A stretch of 64,000 nucleotides of DNA from Reichenbachiella carrageenanivorans (GTDB taxonomy: Bacteria > Bacteroidota > Bacteroidia > Cytophagales > Cyclobacteriaceae), in NCBI RefSeq assembly GCF_025639805.1, contig NZ_CP106735.1, forward strand, positions 1,304,001 to 1,368,000, written 5' to 3'. Below the pieces are notes generated by a model. That model had not been told where the DNA came from. It ran no database searches and worked only from the letters and a program-made list of their open reading frames with translations. Positions 6,853 to 15,283 of the stretch are shown here, piece after piece; positions within the stretch are counted from its first letter, which is position 1, and each line of letters starts with the position of its first letter. Position numbers and translations under genes: made by a program.

Positions 6853-7941
6853 ATGTATCAGCAAGCGGAAGACGAAGAAATAAACCCCCATATCCTCTGT
6901 AGAGAACTCCCCGTACTCGTGACAGGAGGAGCAGGGTATATGGCTTCTTGGCTGGTCAAATACCTGTTGGAAGACGGTTACAAAGTACGTGTCACCGTGC
7001 GTGATCTCAGCAACGAAGACAAATACAAACATCTTCAAAAAATAGCAGAAAGAGCTAAAGGGTCGTTGGACATATTAGAAGCAGATCTAATGGAGCCCGA
7101 TGGTTTTAAGGCAGCAATGTATGGCTGTAATATGGTATTTCATACCGCATCTCCTTACCTACTTAGTGGTATTACTAACCCCCAAAAGCAATTGATAGAC
7201 CCTTCTTTTGAAGGGACGAGAAATGTGTTGGAGATGGTAAACAAAACATCGTCGGTGAAGAAGGTCGTTTTTACCAGTGCAATCTCTGCCATCTATGGAG
7301 ATGTCACAGACATTATCAGTACCAAAGAGCAAAAGTTTACTGAAGATTACTGGAATAAATCCAGCAATTTGAAACATCAGCCATTGGCGTTTTCTAAAAC
7401 GGTAGCTGAGCGTGAGGCTTGGCGCATACATGATGAGCAAAGCCGATGGAAAATGGTGGCTCTTAACCCTGCCGTCATCCTTGGCCCATCGCTTACTACT
7501 AACAGCCGATCGGGTAGTTTCGATTTCATCAAAAAGATTGCTAATGGCACGTACAAAACAGGAGTACCTAATGTACAGTATGGTTTTGTAGATGTACGAG
7601 ATGTGGCTCAGGCACACATATTTGCTGCTCAAGATCAATATGCCGAAGGTCGATTTATGCTGGTGGCTGAGGTTAAATCCATGCTAGAGGTAGCCGATAT
7701 TTTACACAAAAAATTTGGAGAAACTTTTCCTTTTCCCACAAAAATATTCCCTAAAAAAATGCTTTATTTCTTCGGGTTTACCAAGGGGTTTTCTCGCAAG
7801 TTTGTGGTAGAAAATGTGGATCAAACGTTAGCCTTTGACAACACTAAAAGTCGCCATGAAATAGGTGTGTACTATAAGCCTATAGATGAAGCTGCTACGG
7901 ATTTGCTACAGTATATACTTGATCACAATATGCTGGATTAG
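6853..7941 (+). CDS. Extended SDR, dihydroflavonol-reductase-like, lacking the catalytic Tyr
   Basis: NAD(P)-dependent epimerase/reductase family. The Rossmann motif is VLVTGGAGYMASWL (about residues 21-34), followed by VFHTASP and the DFR-like EDYWNKSS. Where the family has YxxxK (typically YAYSKT) this protein reads LAFSKT, so the Lys (182) is kept but the Tyr position (178) is Leu. Substrate unknown, and normal SDR chemistry is doubtful. The ATG at 6853 is preferred to a TTG nine bases upstream. Convergent with the gene ending at 7952. Confidence 0.85.
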   Translation: MYQQAEDEEINPHILCRELPVLVTGGAGYMASWLVKYLLEDGYKVRVTVRDLSNEDKYKHLQKIAERAKGSLDILEADLMEPDGFKAAMYGCNMVFHTASPYLLSGITNPQKQLIDPSFEGTRNVLEMVNKTSSVKKVVFTSAISAIYGDVTDIISTKEQKFTEDYWNKSSNLKHQPLAFSKTVAEREAWRIHDEQSRWKMVALNPAVILGPSLTTNSRSGSFDFIKKIANGTYKTGVPNVQYGFVDVRDVAQAHIFAAQDQYAEGRFMLVAEVKSMLEVADILHKKFGETFPFPTKIFPKKMLYFFGFTKGFSRKFVVENVDQTLAFDNTKSRHEIGVYYKPIDEAATDLLQYILDHNMLD

Positions 7942-7951
7942 GATGACTGAA

Positions 7952-9034
7952 CTACCCATTCATCGTTCCAATTTTTTCCCCTCTGATTGTCATATATTCT
8001 TTCATCAAATTGGCCGTAAGGCAAGAATGTACTGGAAGGATTCCTAAAACATCACCAATTTTGATCTTTGCCATTTGATCTTTGGATAGAGTGATTTTGC
8101 CATGTTCTTGAGAGAGACTTTTTACATGACATCCTTCTAGTGGCTTAGACCAGCTTTTTTCTTGTAGCTCCACTACTTGACCAAAATACGATTGACCCGC
8201 GGCATCTTGCAATCGATCTTTGCTTAGGTGTACGGCACCTGCATGAACAACTACTTCAGACTTGTCAGGATAAATGGCCACTACAGGAGCAGCCAGACAC
8301 ACGGCGATTTTATCATAACCGCAAGAGCCAATCTCGGTTTGCATCACATCATAGAAGACCAAATTGCCAGGACGGATTTCATCTATGTTTTTAAAATTCT
8401 CCACGATACTGCATGAAGGGGTGTCTCCTATAGAGATGATTAGATCATTGCTGAGTTCATTGCGCAAAGTGTTTAATGCTTTTACTCCATAATTATATAT
8501 AGATGTAATGTTCTCTTTTTTAGTTTCAATATAGGTATGTCCAAAGTGAGCCAATAGGCCTTTGAATTTGTGTGGTTTTTTTATAGCTGTTGCTAATGCT
8601 TGCACTTCTGCTACGTTTTCGTGCCAGATGCCTACACGGTGATAGCCCGTGTCGATCTTAATATAAATATCAACAGTATCGGATATTTCTGAATGGACGA
8701 GGTTCATTGTATCAAGTGAGTCCACTACCAAACCCAAAGTTACCTGTTTGGCCAAGTGCTTTAGCACGTCTATTTGTAGGACGTTAACAGGAAAGGCTAT
8801 CGTGATGTCTTTCCACCCATGACTGGCAAAATAGACAGCCATATCGATGGATGAAACAGTGATACTTGTCACTCCCTGTTCTCGATACCACTCGCCGATC
8901 TCTTTCGAGAAATGTGTTTTGAAATGTGGACGGTATTTCACCCCAGATGCCTTGGCTTTGGCTGCCATTTGTTTGATGTTTTGAATGGCCTTTTTTTTAT
9001 CTAATAATAAGGTGGGTTTTGTGATTTTATACAT
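7952..9034 (-). CDS. D-threonine aldolase / D-serine dehydratase-like PLP enzyme
   Basis: Fold-type III PLP enzyme with an alanine-racemase-like N-terminal barrel. The PLP lysine is in RPHFKTH (Lys39), YIKIDTGYHRVG lies in the barrel, GDTPS precedes the phosphate-binding region, and the C-terminal PVHSC supplies the His-x-Cys zinc ligands typical of D-serine dehydratase and D-threonine aldolase. At 360 residues the length is right. Reactions in the family are D-threonine to glycine plus acetaldehyde, or D-serine to pyruvate; the sequence does not decide between them. Confidence 0.87.
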   Translation of the reverse strand: MYKITKPTLLLDKKKAIQNIKQMAAKAKASGVKYRPHFKTHFSKEIGEWYREQGVTSITVSSIDMAVYFASHGWKDITIAFPVNVLQIDVLKHLAKQVTLGLVVDSLDTMNLVHSEISDTVDIYIKIDTGYHRVGIWHENVAEVQALATAIKKPHKFKGLLAHFGHTYIETKKENITSIYNYGVKALNTLRNELSNDLIISIGDTPSCSIVENFKNIDEIRPGNLVFYDVMQTEIGSCGYDKIAVCLAAPVVAIYPDKSEVVVHAGAVHLSKDRLQDAAGQSYFGQVVELQEKSWSKPLEGCHVKSLSQEHGKITLSKDQMAKIKIGDVLGILPVHSCLTANLMKEYMTIRGEKIGTMNG

Positions 9035-9048
9035 AGCTAGCGGACGTT

Positions 9049-9501
9049 TTAGGACGCCAACAGACGCCTATGATAATTGATCTGGCCGAGGTGGTACATG
9101 AGGTGGCCTGTCAAATGAATCAGAAAGTAAGAAAAAGTGATTGGTTTGCCAAATACTTCAAGGGGATATGTTTTTTCAAGGTCGCTATCAGAAAGCTTAT
9201 TGAGTGCTTTTTCGATTGCAAGTTTGGTTTGTTGAATTTCGTTTTGTAATTCGCCAATAGGCAAATCCTTCTGGCCAAACTCCAATTCACGTTGGCGGAT
9301 ATAGCCGTCTGCTCCTACGATAGCTCCTACAAAGTGCTGTAAGTTTCCACAGAGATGAAGTGTTAGGTTGCCTGCCGAGTTTTTTATATCACCGTCTATG
9401 AGCCAAAGATCAGAAGGATTGTCATAGGCATTGATTTCTTTTTCCAGCACAGTGAGATCTCGCAGTAGGACTTGTTTGATCGATTCTACATTTGTATTCA
9501 T
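9049..9501 (-). CDS. DinB-like four-helix metal-binding protein
   Basis: The 150-residue protein has the DinB/YfiT-like (DUF1572-type) pattern: helix 1, then NLTLHLCGNLQHFVGAIV with His ligands, and a last helix LIHLTGHLMYHLGQINYHR. These proteins are cytosolic metal-binding helical bundles; some are thiol (bacillithiol or mycothiol) transferases, which is family knowledge only. It sits 14 bases upstream of the D-threonine aldolase-like gene and 5 bases downstream of folE on the same strand, so it may be co-transcribed. Confidence 0.75.
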   Translation of the reverse strand: MNTNVESIKQVLLRDLTVLEKEINAYDNPSDLWLIDGDIKNSAGNLTLHLCGNLQHFVGAIVGADGYIRQRELEFGQKDLPIGELQNEIQQTKLAIEKALNKLSDSDLEKTYPLEVFGKPITFSYFLIHLTGHLMYHLGQINYHRRLLAS

Positions 9502-9506
9502 AAGAA

Positions 9507-10190
9507 TCAGACGGGTGTGTTTATATAGTTCAAAAATTCCTTTTTGGTATCTTCGTTGGTGAATTTTCCGCTGAAGTGTGCCGTACCCGTTTTGCTATTG
9601 GTGTCTCCTACACCTCTCGATGATACGCACATGTGGTTGGCATCGATTACCACGCCTACGTCTTCGGTGTTTAGCACTTTTCTGAGTTCGTTGGCGATTT
9701 GCACAGTCATACGCTCTTGTACTTGTGGTCGTTTGGCATAGTACTGCACGATACGGTTGATCTTAGATAGACCGATCACCTTGCCGCTAGAGATATAGGC
9801 CACATGGGCTTTGCCATAGATAGGTACAAAATGATGCTCACAGTGAGAGTAGAAAGTGATTTCTTTTTCTACGAGCATTTGGTCGTAGCCAAATTTGTTT
9901 TCAAACAAACGGGCGTGTGGTTTGTTTTTAGGGTTTAACCCACTGAAAACTTCTTTTACATACATTTTGGCCACGCGATTGGGCGTGCCCTTGAGACTAT
10001 CGTCTGTGAGATCTAGTCCAAGAATCTCCATGATTTCTTTGAAATGCTTGGCGATGAGTTCTACTTTGAGCTCGTCGTCCATTTTGAAAGCGTCGGCTCT
10101 GAGCGGCGTGTCAAACGAAGTCGCTACATGATCCAAATCATCGATTACATCATCCGATGGGGTATTCGACATAGTTTCTTTCTGTTTCAT
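9507..10190 (-). CDS. folE: GTP cyclohydrolase I
   Basis: Converts GTP to 7,8-dihydroneopterin triphosphate, the first step to folate and other pterins. Clear motifs are SHCEHHFVPIYG and NHMCVSSRGV with the zinc ligands Cys, His and Cys, GLSKINRIVQYYAKRPQVQE and the SKTGTAHFSG end. The 227-residue start at 10190 overlaps the upstream PTPS-type gene by 41 bases; an internal ATG at 10172 would shorten the overlap to 23. The overlap implies one transcript making and then using dihydroneopterin triphosphate. Confidence 0.96.
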   Translation of the reverse strand: MKQKETMSNTPSDDVIDDLDHVATSFDTPLRADAFKMDDELKVELIAKHFKEIMEILGLDLTDDSLKGTPNRVAKMYVKEVFSGLNPKNKPHARLFENKFGYDQMLVEKEITFYSHCEHHFVPIYGKAHVAYISSGKVIGLSKINRIVQYYAKRPQVQERMTVQIANELRKVLNTEDVGVVIDANHMCVSSRGVGDTNSKTGTAHFSGKFTNEDTKKEFLNYINTPV

Positions 10191-10560
10191 ATAGCTTTAT
10201 TTTCAAATCGTATTTTTCATCTATTTCGCTTCGGAGCAGGTTGTAAATTACTACAACTATATTTTCGGCGGTTGGGTTCAGGTTGGCAAATTCTGCTACG
10301 TCCAAATTCAAGTTTTTGTGATCGAAGCGGTTCAATACTTTGTCTTCGATCAGATCACTGAGTACTTTCAAATCATACACATAGCCTGTGTCAGGGTCAA
10401 TTTCTCCAAAGAGACCCACTTCCAAATTATAATTGTGCCCATGGTAGTTTGGGTTGTTGCATTTGCCGAATACGGTTCGGTTTTTTTCGTCGCTCCATTC
10501 GGGATTGTGCAGGCGGTGGGCCGCATTGAAATGCTCTACTCTGTAAACGGCTACTCTCAT
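10150..10560 (-). CDS. 6-pyruvoyl-tetrahydropterin synthase / 6-carboxytetrahydropterin synthase
   Basis: Acts on the FolE product. The 136 residues contain the zinc His ligands (FNAAHRLH and HGHNY), the catalytic Cys in FGKCNNPNYHGHNY, FDHKNLN and the pterin-binding Glu in ETERN. The FGKCNNPNxHGHNY block is closer to PTPS of the tetrahydrobiopterin pathway than to E. coli QueD (CxxxHGHS). No queC, queE or queF is adjacent. I therefore lean to a tetrahydropterin role, but a queD role cannot be excluded. Confidence 0.9.
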   Translation of the reverse strand: MRVAVYRVEHFNAAHRLHNPEWSDEKNRTVFGKCNNPNYHGHNYNLEVGLFGEIDPDTGYVYDLKVLSDLIEDKVLNRFDHKNLNLDVAEFANLNPTAENIVVVIYNLLRSEIDEKYDLKIKLYETERNYVEYPIG

Positions 10561-10735
10561 AGTGCAATGTTACGCCATTCTGTTTAAATGGTTCTTTTAT
10601 AAATATTGAAATTGATGACCACAAAAAATGGAAAGACTGCAACCTTGTAGTAGACGATCATGTTTAGTATAGCCATTTGGGTTCTGTTTATAGAATTCAC
10701 TATATCTTCGCATGTTCTATTAAATACCTGATTCG

Positions 10736-11392
10736 ATGGATATTGATGAAATAAAAAGTCATATTATTAAGTATCAGGAGGAAGGAAAAAAGCTTTTTAC
10801 CACCTCCTCATTTCAAACACACAGTATCGTACTGCTGCATTTGCTGAGCCGTATCGATAAGACAATACCTGTCTACTGTTTGAATACAGGCTTTTTGTTT
10901 CCAGAAACATTGGCTTATAAAGATCAATTGGCTGAGGAGTTTGGACTCAATATGGTTGAGATCAAACCTGATATTCCTAAAAGTCTTCAGAAGGACAGCG
11001 AAGGCAAATTGCTATTTGCTTCTGATCCAGATAGGTGTTGTCACTACAACAAGGTGCAGCCTATGGACCGTCTGCTTTCGGATTACGACATTTGGATCAA
11101 TGGCATCCGTCGTGATCAAAATGCCAACCGGGCCAAAATGAAAGTGGAAGAAAAATCGAAATTTGATACCGTTAGGTTTCATCCTATGCTGGAGTGGACC
11201 AACAAAATGATTTTCGACTATATCCGAGAGTTTAAGCTTCCCAAACACCCATTGGAATCACAAGGTTATAGCAGTATTGGCTGTGAGCCATGTACGCGTA
11301 AGCCGAGTCTAGAAATGATGGAGCGTGAAGCCCGTTGGTACGGGATGAACAAAACGGAATGTGGGCTACACACCGAATTAGTAAGTAAATAA
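10736..11392 (+). CDS. cysH: Adenylyl-sulfate reductase, assimilatory [4Fe-4S] type
   Basis: Reduces APS (or PAPS) to sulfite with thioredoxin in sulfate assimilation. The 218-residue protein shows TTSSFQTHS (the PP-loop-like site), LNTGFLFPET, RRDQNANR, the cluster cysteines Cys101-Cys102 (RCCHYNK) and Cys183-Cys186 (GCEPC), and the catalytic C-terminal Cys209 in KTECGLH. The four cluster cysteines indicate the bacterial APS-using type. No cysD, cysN or sulfite reductase genes are nearby. Confidence 0.95.
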   Translation: MDIDEIKSHIIKYQEEGKKLFTTSSFQTHSIVLLHLLSRIDKTIPVYCLNTGFLFPETLAYKDQLAEEFGLNMVEIKPDIPKSLQKDSEGKLLFASDPDRCCHYNKVQPMDRLLSDYDIWINGIRRDQNANRAKMKVEEKSKFDTVRFHPMLEWTNKMIFDYIREFKLPKHPLESQGYSSIGCEPCTRKPSLEMMEREARWYGMNKTECGLHTELVSK

Positions 11393-11470
11393 AAAAGTAG
11401 AAGTATGGATGAGGAAATCAGCGGAGCTACCGCTTGGTTGATTGGCCTCTCTGATTCATAAATAATAGTA

Positions 11471-12394
11471 ATGAAAGTATTAATTACCGGAGGAGCTGGA
11501 TATATAGGCACCAGACTAATCAAACACCTGAGTAGCAATAAGGAAGTAGACAAGATAGTGATCTATGACAATCTGATGCGTGGCAACTACAACCTTTTTT
11601 TGGGAGACAAATTTATCAACCCATTTAGCCTAGAGTTTATCAAGGGAGATTTACTGGATTCTAGAAGTTTGAAAAAAGCTTTGAATGGTGTCGACGTAGT
11701 CATTCACTTAGCTGCCAAAGCGACTTCGCCGTTTGCTAATGTAAACCTGCACTTCTATGAGCAAGTAAACAACTGGGGCACAGCCGAGCTGACCTATGCC
11801 ATAGAAGAAAGTGATGTGAAGAAAGTAATTTATCTGAGTAGTATGGGCGTTTATGGTTTTGACGATGAGCCGATCACCGACGACCATGCTTTGAACCCAT
11901 CCTCTTTTTATGCGATCTCTAAGCAGAGAGGCGAAGAGCACATTCAGCGCCTGAGCAAAGACCGAAACCCGATTGTACTTCGGTGTGGCAATGTTTATGG
12001 CTATAGCCGAAGCATGAGGTTCGATGCGGTGATCAACAAGTTTGTCTTCGAGTGCAATTTTAACGGAAGACTACAGATCAACGGCAATGGTAATCAGCAG
12101 CGTTCGTTTATTCATGTGAATTCTATTGCCAATATCCTGCAAGATGTAATCAGAAAAGATATTCCATCAGGTGCTTATAATGTATCGGAGAGAAATCTAT
12201 CGGTGCTTGACATTGTGGATGTATTGAAGGAATTGAAACCAGAGCTAGAGTTTTTGTTTGTGAACCAAAACACAGAGCTCCAGCAGCAGATGGCTGATAT
12301 GGATCAAAAACTGATGCAGTATGTAGACTATGGAAAAAACCTACCTGCCTTCAAAGACGAGATGATCGAATTTCTGAACAGTTTTAGTTACTAA
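11471..12394 (+). CDS. NAD-dependent epimerase/dehydratase (extended SDR)
   Basis: Nucleotide-sugar epimerase/dehydratase type. The NAD motif VLITGGAGYIGTRL is at residues 3-16, VVIHLAAKA follows, then LSSMGVYG and the intact catalytic YAISK (about residues 151-155), RCGNVYG and the FIHVNSIANIL segment. The 307 residues fit UDP-glucose 4-epimerase-like proteins; the sugar substrate is unknown. It lies 78 bases after cysH. The stop overlaps that of the convergent msrC-like gene by four bases. Confidence 0.9.
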   Translation: MKVLITGGAGYIGTRLIKHLSSNKEVDKIVIYDNLMRGNYNLFLGDKFINPFSLEFIKGDLLDSRSLKKALNGVDVVIHLAAKATSPFANVNLHFYEQVNNWGTAELTYAIEESDVKKVIYLSSMGVYGFDDEPITDDHALNPSSFYAISKQRGEEHIQRLSKDRNPIVLRCGNVYGYSRSMRFDAVINKFVFECNFNGRLQINGNGNQQRSFIHVNSIANILQDVIRKDIPSGAYNVSERNLSVLDIVDVLKELKPELEFLFVNQNTELQQQMADMDQKLMQYVDYGKNLPAFKDEMIEFLNSFSY

Positions 12395-12873
12395 AGCTTT
12401 GCTTCAATAATTTTCATGAGCTTTTCGAGCTGTATTTGGTCGACCTTTTTAAAGTCGGCCAGTTGATCGCTGTCTACATCGAGGATCAGAGTGACCTCTC
12501 CTCCTTTGTAGGCTGGGAGTACAATCTCCGACTGCGAGGCACTGCTACAGGCGATATGACCAGGAAACTGGTCTACATCTTTTACTATTATAGTTCTTTT
12601 TTCGGCCCAAGCAGTGCCACATACACCTTTCCCTTTTTGAATTCGGGTACAAGCGATAGGCCCCTGGAAGGGTCCCAGTACCAGTTCACCCTCTTTGACT
12701 AGGTAGAAACCTACCCAGAAAAAACCCAAGCCTTCTTTGAGCGCAGCAGCAACATTGGCCAAATTGGCCGTGAGATCAGACTCGGTAGAGATTAAAGCTT
12801 CTATTTGTGGAATCAGTACTTCGTACTTTTCTTGGCGGTTGTCGGAGTGGGTAAGAAAAAGGTGTTCAGCCAT
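12391..12873 (-). CDS. msrC: Free methionine-(R)-sulfoxide reductase, GAF domain
   Basis: Reduces free methionine-R-sulfoxide in the cytoplasm. The single GAF domain of 160 residues has the three redox cysteines at 75 (GPIACTRI), 85 (GKGVCGTAW) and 109 (HIACSSASQSEIVLP). The spacings of 10 and 24 equal those of E. coli fRMsr (84, 94, 118). Convergent with the epimerase gene. Confidence 0.93.
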   Translation of the reverse strand: MAEHLFLTHSDNRQEKYEVLIPQIEALISTESDLTANLANVAAALKEGLGFFWVGFYLVKEGELVLGPFQGPIACTRIQKGKGVCGTAWAEKRTIIVKDVDQFPGHIACSSASQSEIVLPAYKGGEVTLILDVDSDQLADFKKVDQIQLEKLMKIIEAKL

Positions 12874-12948
12874 ATCGTATGTCGTTTGAATTGCAATTTT
12901 ACGAGTCTCTGCTCTAATTGTTGATCAATTCTAAAGATATTTATCCCA

Positions 12949-14052
12949 ATGTACGATGTAATAGTAGTAGGTGGGGGTATCTCTGGACTGATCAATGCGG
13001 TTTTGCTAAGTCGTGCGGGTTTGGCAGTGGCGCTATTCGAAAAGAACAGATATCCCTTTCATCGGGTGTGTGGTGAGTACATTTCTAATGAAGTTAAATC
13101 TTTTCTGGTCAGACATCATTTATACCCAGATATACTTGCTCCATCGCAAATTACGAAGCTCATGCTCACTTCTGTTAGTGGCAAGCAAGCTCATTTGCCT
13201 TTGCCAATGGGAGGGTTTGGTATCAGTCGCTTTGCTTTAGATCATTTCTTATTCGAACAGGCTCTAGCGGCGGGAGTGGAAGTATTTCAAGGGACGAAAG
13301 TCTCAGATATTTCTTTTGAAGAAAACCTATTTCAAGTAGCAGCCAATAGGCGATCGTATCAATCCAGACTTGTGATCGGAGCATACGGCAAGCGTTCTTC
13401 ACTAGACCGAAACCGTCCATTTATGCAAAAAAAGTCACCCTATCTAGGAGTGAAATACCATATTAAAACAGACTTGCCTGCAGATGAAATTGCTTTGCAC
13501 AATTTCGAAAATGGTTATTGCGGGGTCAGTCAAGTAGAAAACCAAACGTTTAACTTATGCTATTTGTCTCATCAGAGTAACCTGAAAGCATCATTGTCTA
13601 TTGATGACATGGAGCAGTCTGTCCTTCATCAAAACCCATGGCTTAAAAGGCTATGGACTCATTCGGATTTCTTGTTTGATAAGCCAGAAGTAATCAGTGA
13701 GATTTCTTTTGAGAAAAAAGAGCTGGTCTATCGTCATGTATTGATGTGTGGAGATACGGCAGGAATGATTACGCCACTCTGCGGCAATGGTATGGCCATG
13801 GCTATTCGGTCTGCCTGTATACTTTCAGGTTTGATTCTTGGGCATTGGAATAGAGGTATTTTCGATAGCGCTTCGCTGGAGTTGAGTTATACCCGTGCTT
13901 GGGGCGGCCAGTTTGCTAGACGGCTTTGGGCTGGCCGCCAAATTCAAAAACTATTTGGATCCACCAGAGCCTCTCATCTGGCTGTGGGTTTGGCCAATAT
14001 CCAACCACTGGGAAAATCTATCGTTAGGTTGACGCATGGCCGGTCGTTTTGA
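12949..14052 (+). CDS. FAD-dependent oxidoreductase, geranylgeranyl-reductase-like
   Basis: Group A flavoprotein monooxygenase/GGR superfamily. The FAD Rossmann motif VIVVGGGISGLINA is at residues 4-17, YPFHRVCGEYIS matches the GGR-family block, and the second FAD motif is LMCGDTAGMITPLCGNG (about 264-280). At 367 residues the length is typical. In Bacteroidota, similar enzymes often neighbour type III polyketide synthases, but here there is no such neighbour, so the substrate is unknown. Confidence 0.83.
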   Translation: MYDVIVVGGGISGLINAVLLSRAGLAVALFEKNRYPFHRVCGEYISNEVKSFLVRHHLYPDILAPSQITKLMLTSVSGKQAHLPLPMGGFGISRFALDHFLFEQALAAGVEVFQGTKVSDISFEENLFQVAANRRSYQSRLVIGAYGKRSSLDRNRPFMQKKSPYLGVKYHIKTDLPADEIALHNFENGYCGVSQVENQTFNLCYLSHQSNLKASLSIDDMEQSVLHQNPWLKRLWTHSDFLFDKPEVISEISFEKKELVYRHVLMCGDTAGMITPLCGNGMAMAIRSACILSGLILGHWNRGIFDSASLELSYTRAWGGQFARRLWAGRQIQKLFGSTRASHLAVGLANIQPLGKSIVRLTHGRSF

Positions 14053-14063
14053 GGTCAAGTTAT

Positions 14064-14975
14064 TTATTTTGTGGTTTTTTTGGGTGGGTCAAGTATATTA
14101 TTTCTATTGAGTTCGTTTTGCTCTTCAAGTACAGCATTGATTTTTGCTACTACCTGATCTAGCTCTTCGGCACTGGCTTTGAAACTTGCCATTATTTCTT
14201 TGTGTTGATCTAGTTTTATTTCGCTACTTACTAGATTGGATATACCCAGCAGGCGTGCCAGTGGTGCTCGTAGAATATGAGAATTGATATAAGCATATTC
14301 GGCTAGTTTTTCATTGTTGACTTTTAGTTTGTCCAACGTTTCTTCTAAACTTTCATTTTTGGCTGTAAGCTCGGCCTGACTTTCTATCAACTCATTATTG
14401 TTTTGTTCTAGGTTAGAGATGAGTCCAGACAGAGCACTATTATATTTTTTTGTAAAAATCAGAACAATCAAAGAGACCGTACTCAATAAAACAGCACCTT
14501 CTAACCAAACAACAAAAGAGTTCATTCGAGTGATGATTAAAACTTCTTCCTGAATGTGGTACCATTCAAAATATCCAAAACATAGAAAGGCAGTAATGGA
14601 GATGAAATAAAAGAAAAGAGCCTTCCAAAAGTTGAAACTAAAGAGGGCATAAAAAGGAATAATGATTAGCAAGGATTTGTTTAGGGCATAAAGACCATAG
14701 CTATAGATGTCGGATAGTACTAAACTTATAAGCATTATAATGACGATGTATGCTTTCATTTTTATGCGTATGCTTTTTCTGTAGGCACAGACTAAGACAA
14801 GGATAAATACGGCAAAAGAGTCTGTGTAAAAATTCAGATTTTGCTGAGCGGAGCCATATGGGAAGTAAGCCAATAGCAAAGCCAAAAGGCCTGCAAAAAC
14901 CCCAGCAATCAGAGTGGCGTCTATAATTTGAGATTTAATTTTCTCTAGATAGGCGGATGAATTTACTTGGTGCAT
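14064..14975 (-). CDS. Membrane histidine-kinase-like protein with DHp domain but no ATPase domain
   Basis: About six TM helices (residues 18-172) are followed by a coiled coil (NLEQNNNELIESQAELTAKNESLEETL region, about 188-225) and a DHp/HisKA segment: EYAYINSHILRAPLARLLG with candidate phospho-acceptor His233. The protein ends at residue 303, about 70 residues later, with no N, G1, F or G2 boxes, so it cannot phosphorylate itself from ATP. It might act as a phosphotransfer partner or a dominant regulator of another kinase (inference). No response regulator is adjacent. Confidence 0.78.
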   Translation of the reverse strand: MHQVNSSAYLEKIKSQIIDATLIAGVFAGLLALLLAYFPYGSAQQNLNFYTDSFAVFILVLVCAYRKSIRIKMKAYIVIIMLISLVLSDIYSYGLYALNKSLLIIIPFYALFSFNFWKALFFYFISITAFLCFGYFEWYHIQEEVLIITRMNSFVVWLEGAVLLSTVSLIVLIFTKKYNSALSGLISNLEQNNNELIESQAELTAKNESLEETLDKLKVNNEKLAEYAYINSHILRAPLARLLGISNLVSSEIKLDQHKEIMASFKASAEELDQVVAKINAVLEEQNELNRNNILDPPKKTTK

Positions 14976-15283
14976 CAGTCAAATAATTGAAAATATGTAA
15001 TGTCGCAATCATCTAACTTTAGACCACGAGCAAATATCCTCTTTGCAAAGGAAAGCAATAGATATATGCACTGGTTGAAGCAACAAAAGTACTGCCCTGT
15101 CTGGACATAATTTGTTTTCAATCAGTCTTTTATGTAAAAATATTTGTTGCTTATTGGTTTCTTCATCTAAAATATGGAGACTTTGCAAACCATTCAACGT
15201 TTAAAAAAATGCTTGTTCATTTTTCGGTTGAACCAGAAATAGGGCTCGTCTACTTTAGCATTTTAATAGCTAATTTTATGACC
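14976..15283. other. Intergenic region without recognised gene
   Basis: Divergent spacer of 308 bases between the DHp protein and ada, so it must hold both promoters. It is AT-rich, with no convincing hairpin or RNA gene. A 62-codon leftward open frame (15009-15197) has no recognisable features and is not called. Confidence 0.5.

Noticed and set aside
11405..11461. 18-codon open frame (MDEEISGATAWLIGLSDS) between cysH and the epimerase gene
   Set aside because: Has a purine-rich leader but is too short to support without conservation data.
15009..15197. 62-codon leftward open frame upstream of ada
   Set aside because: No recognisable domain and it lies in a divergent promoter region.
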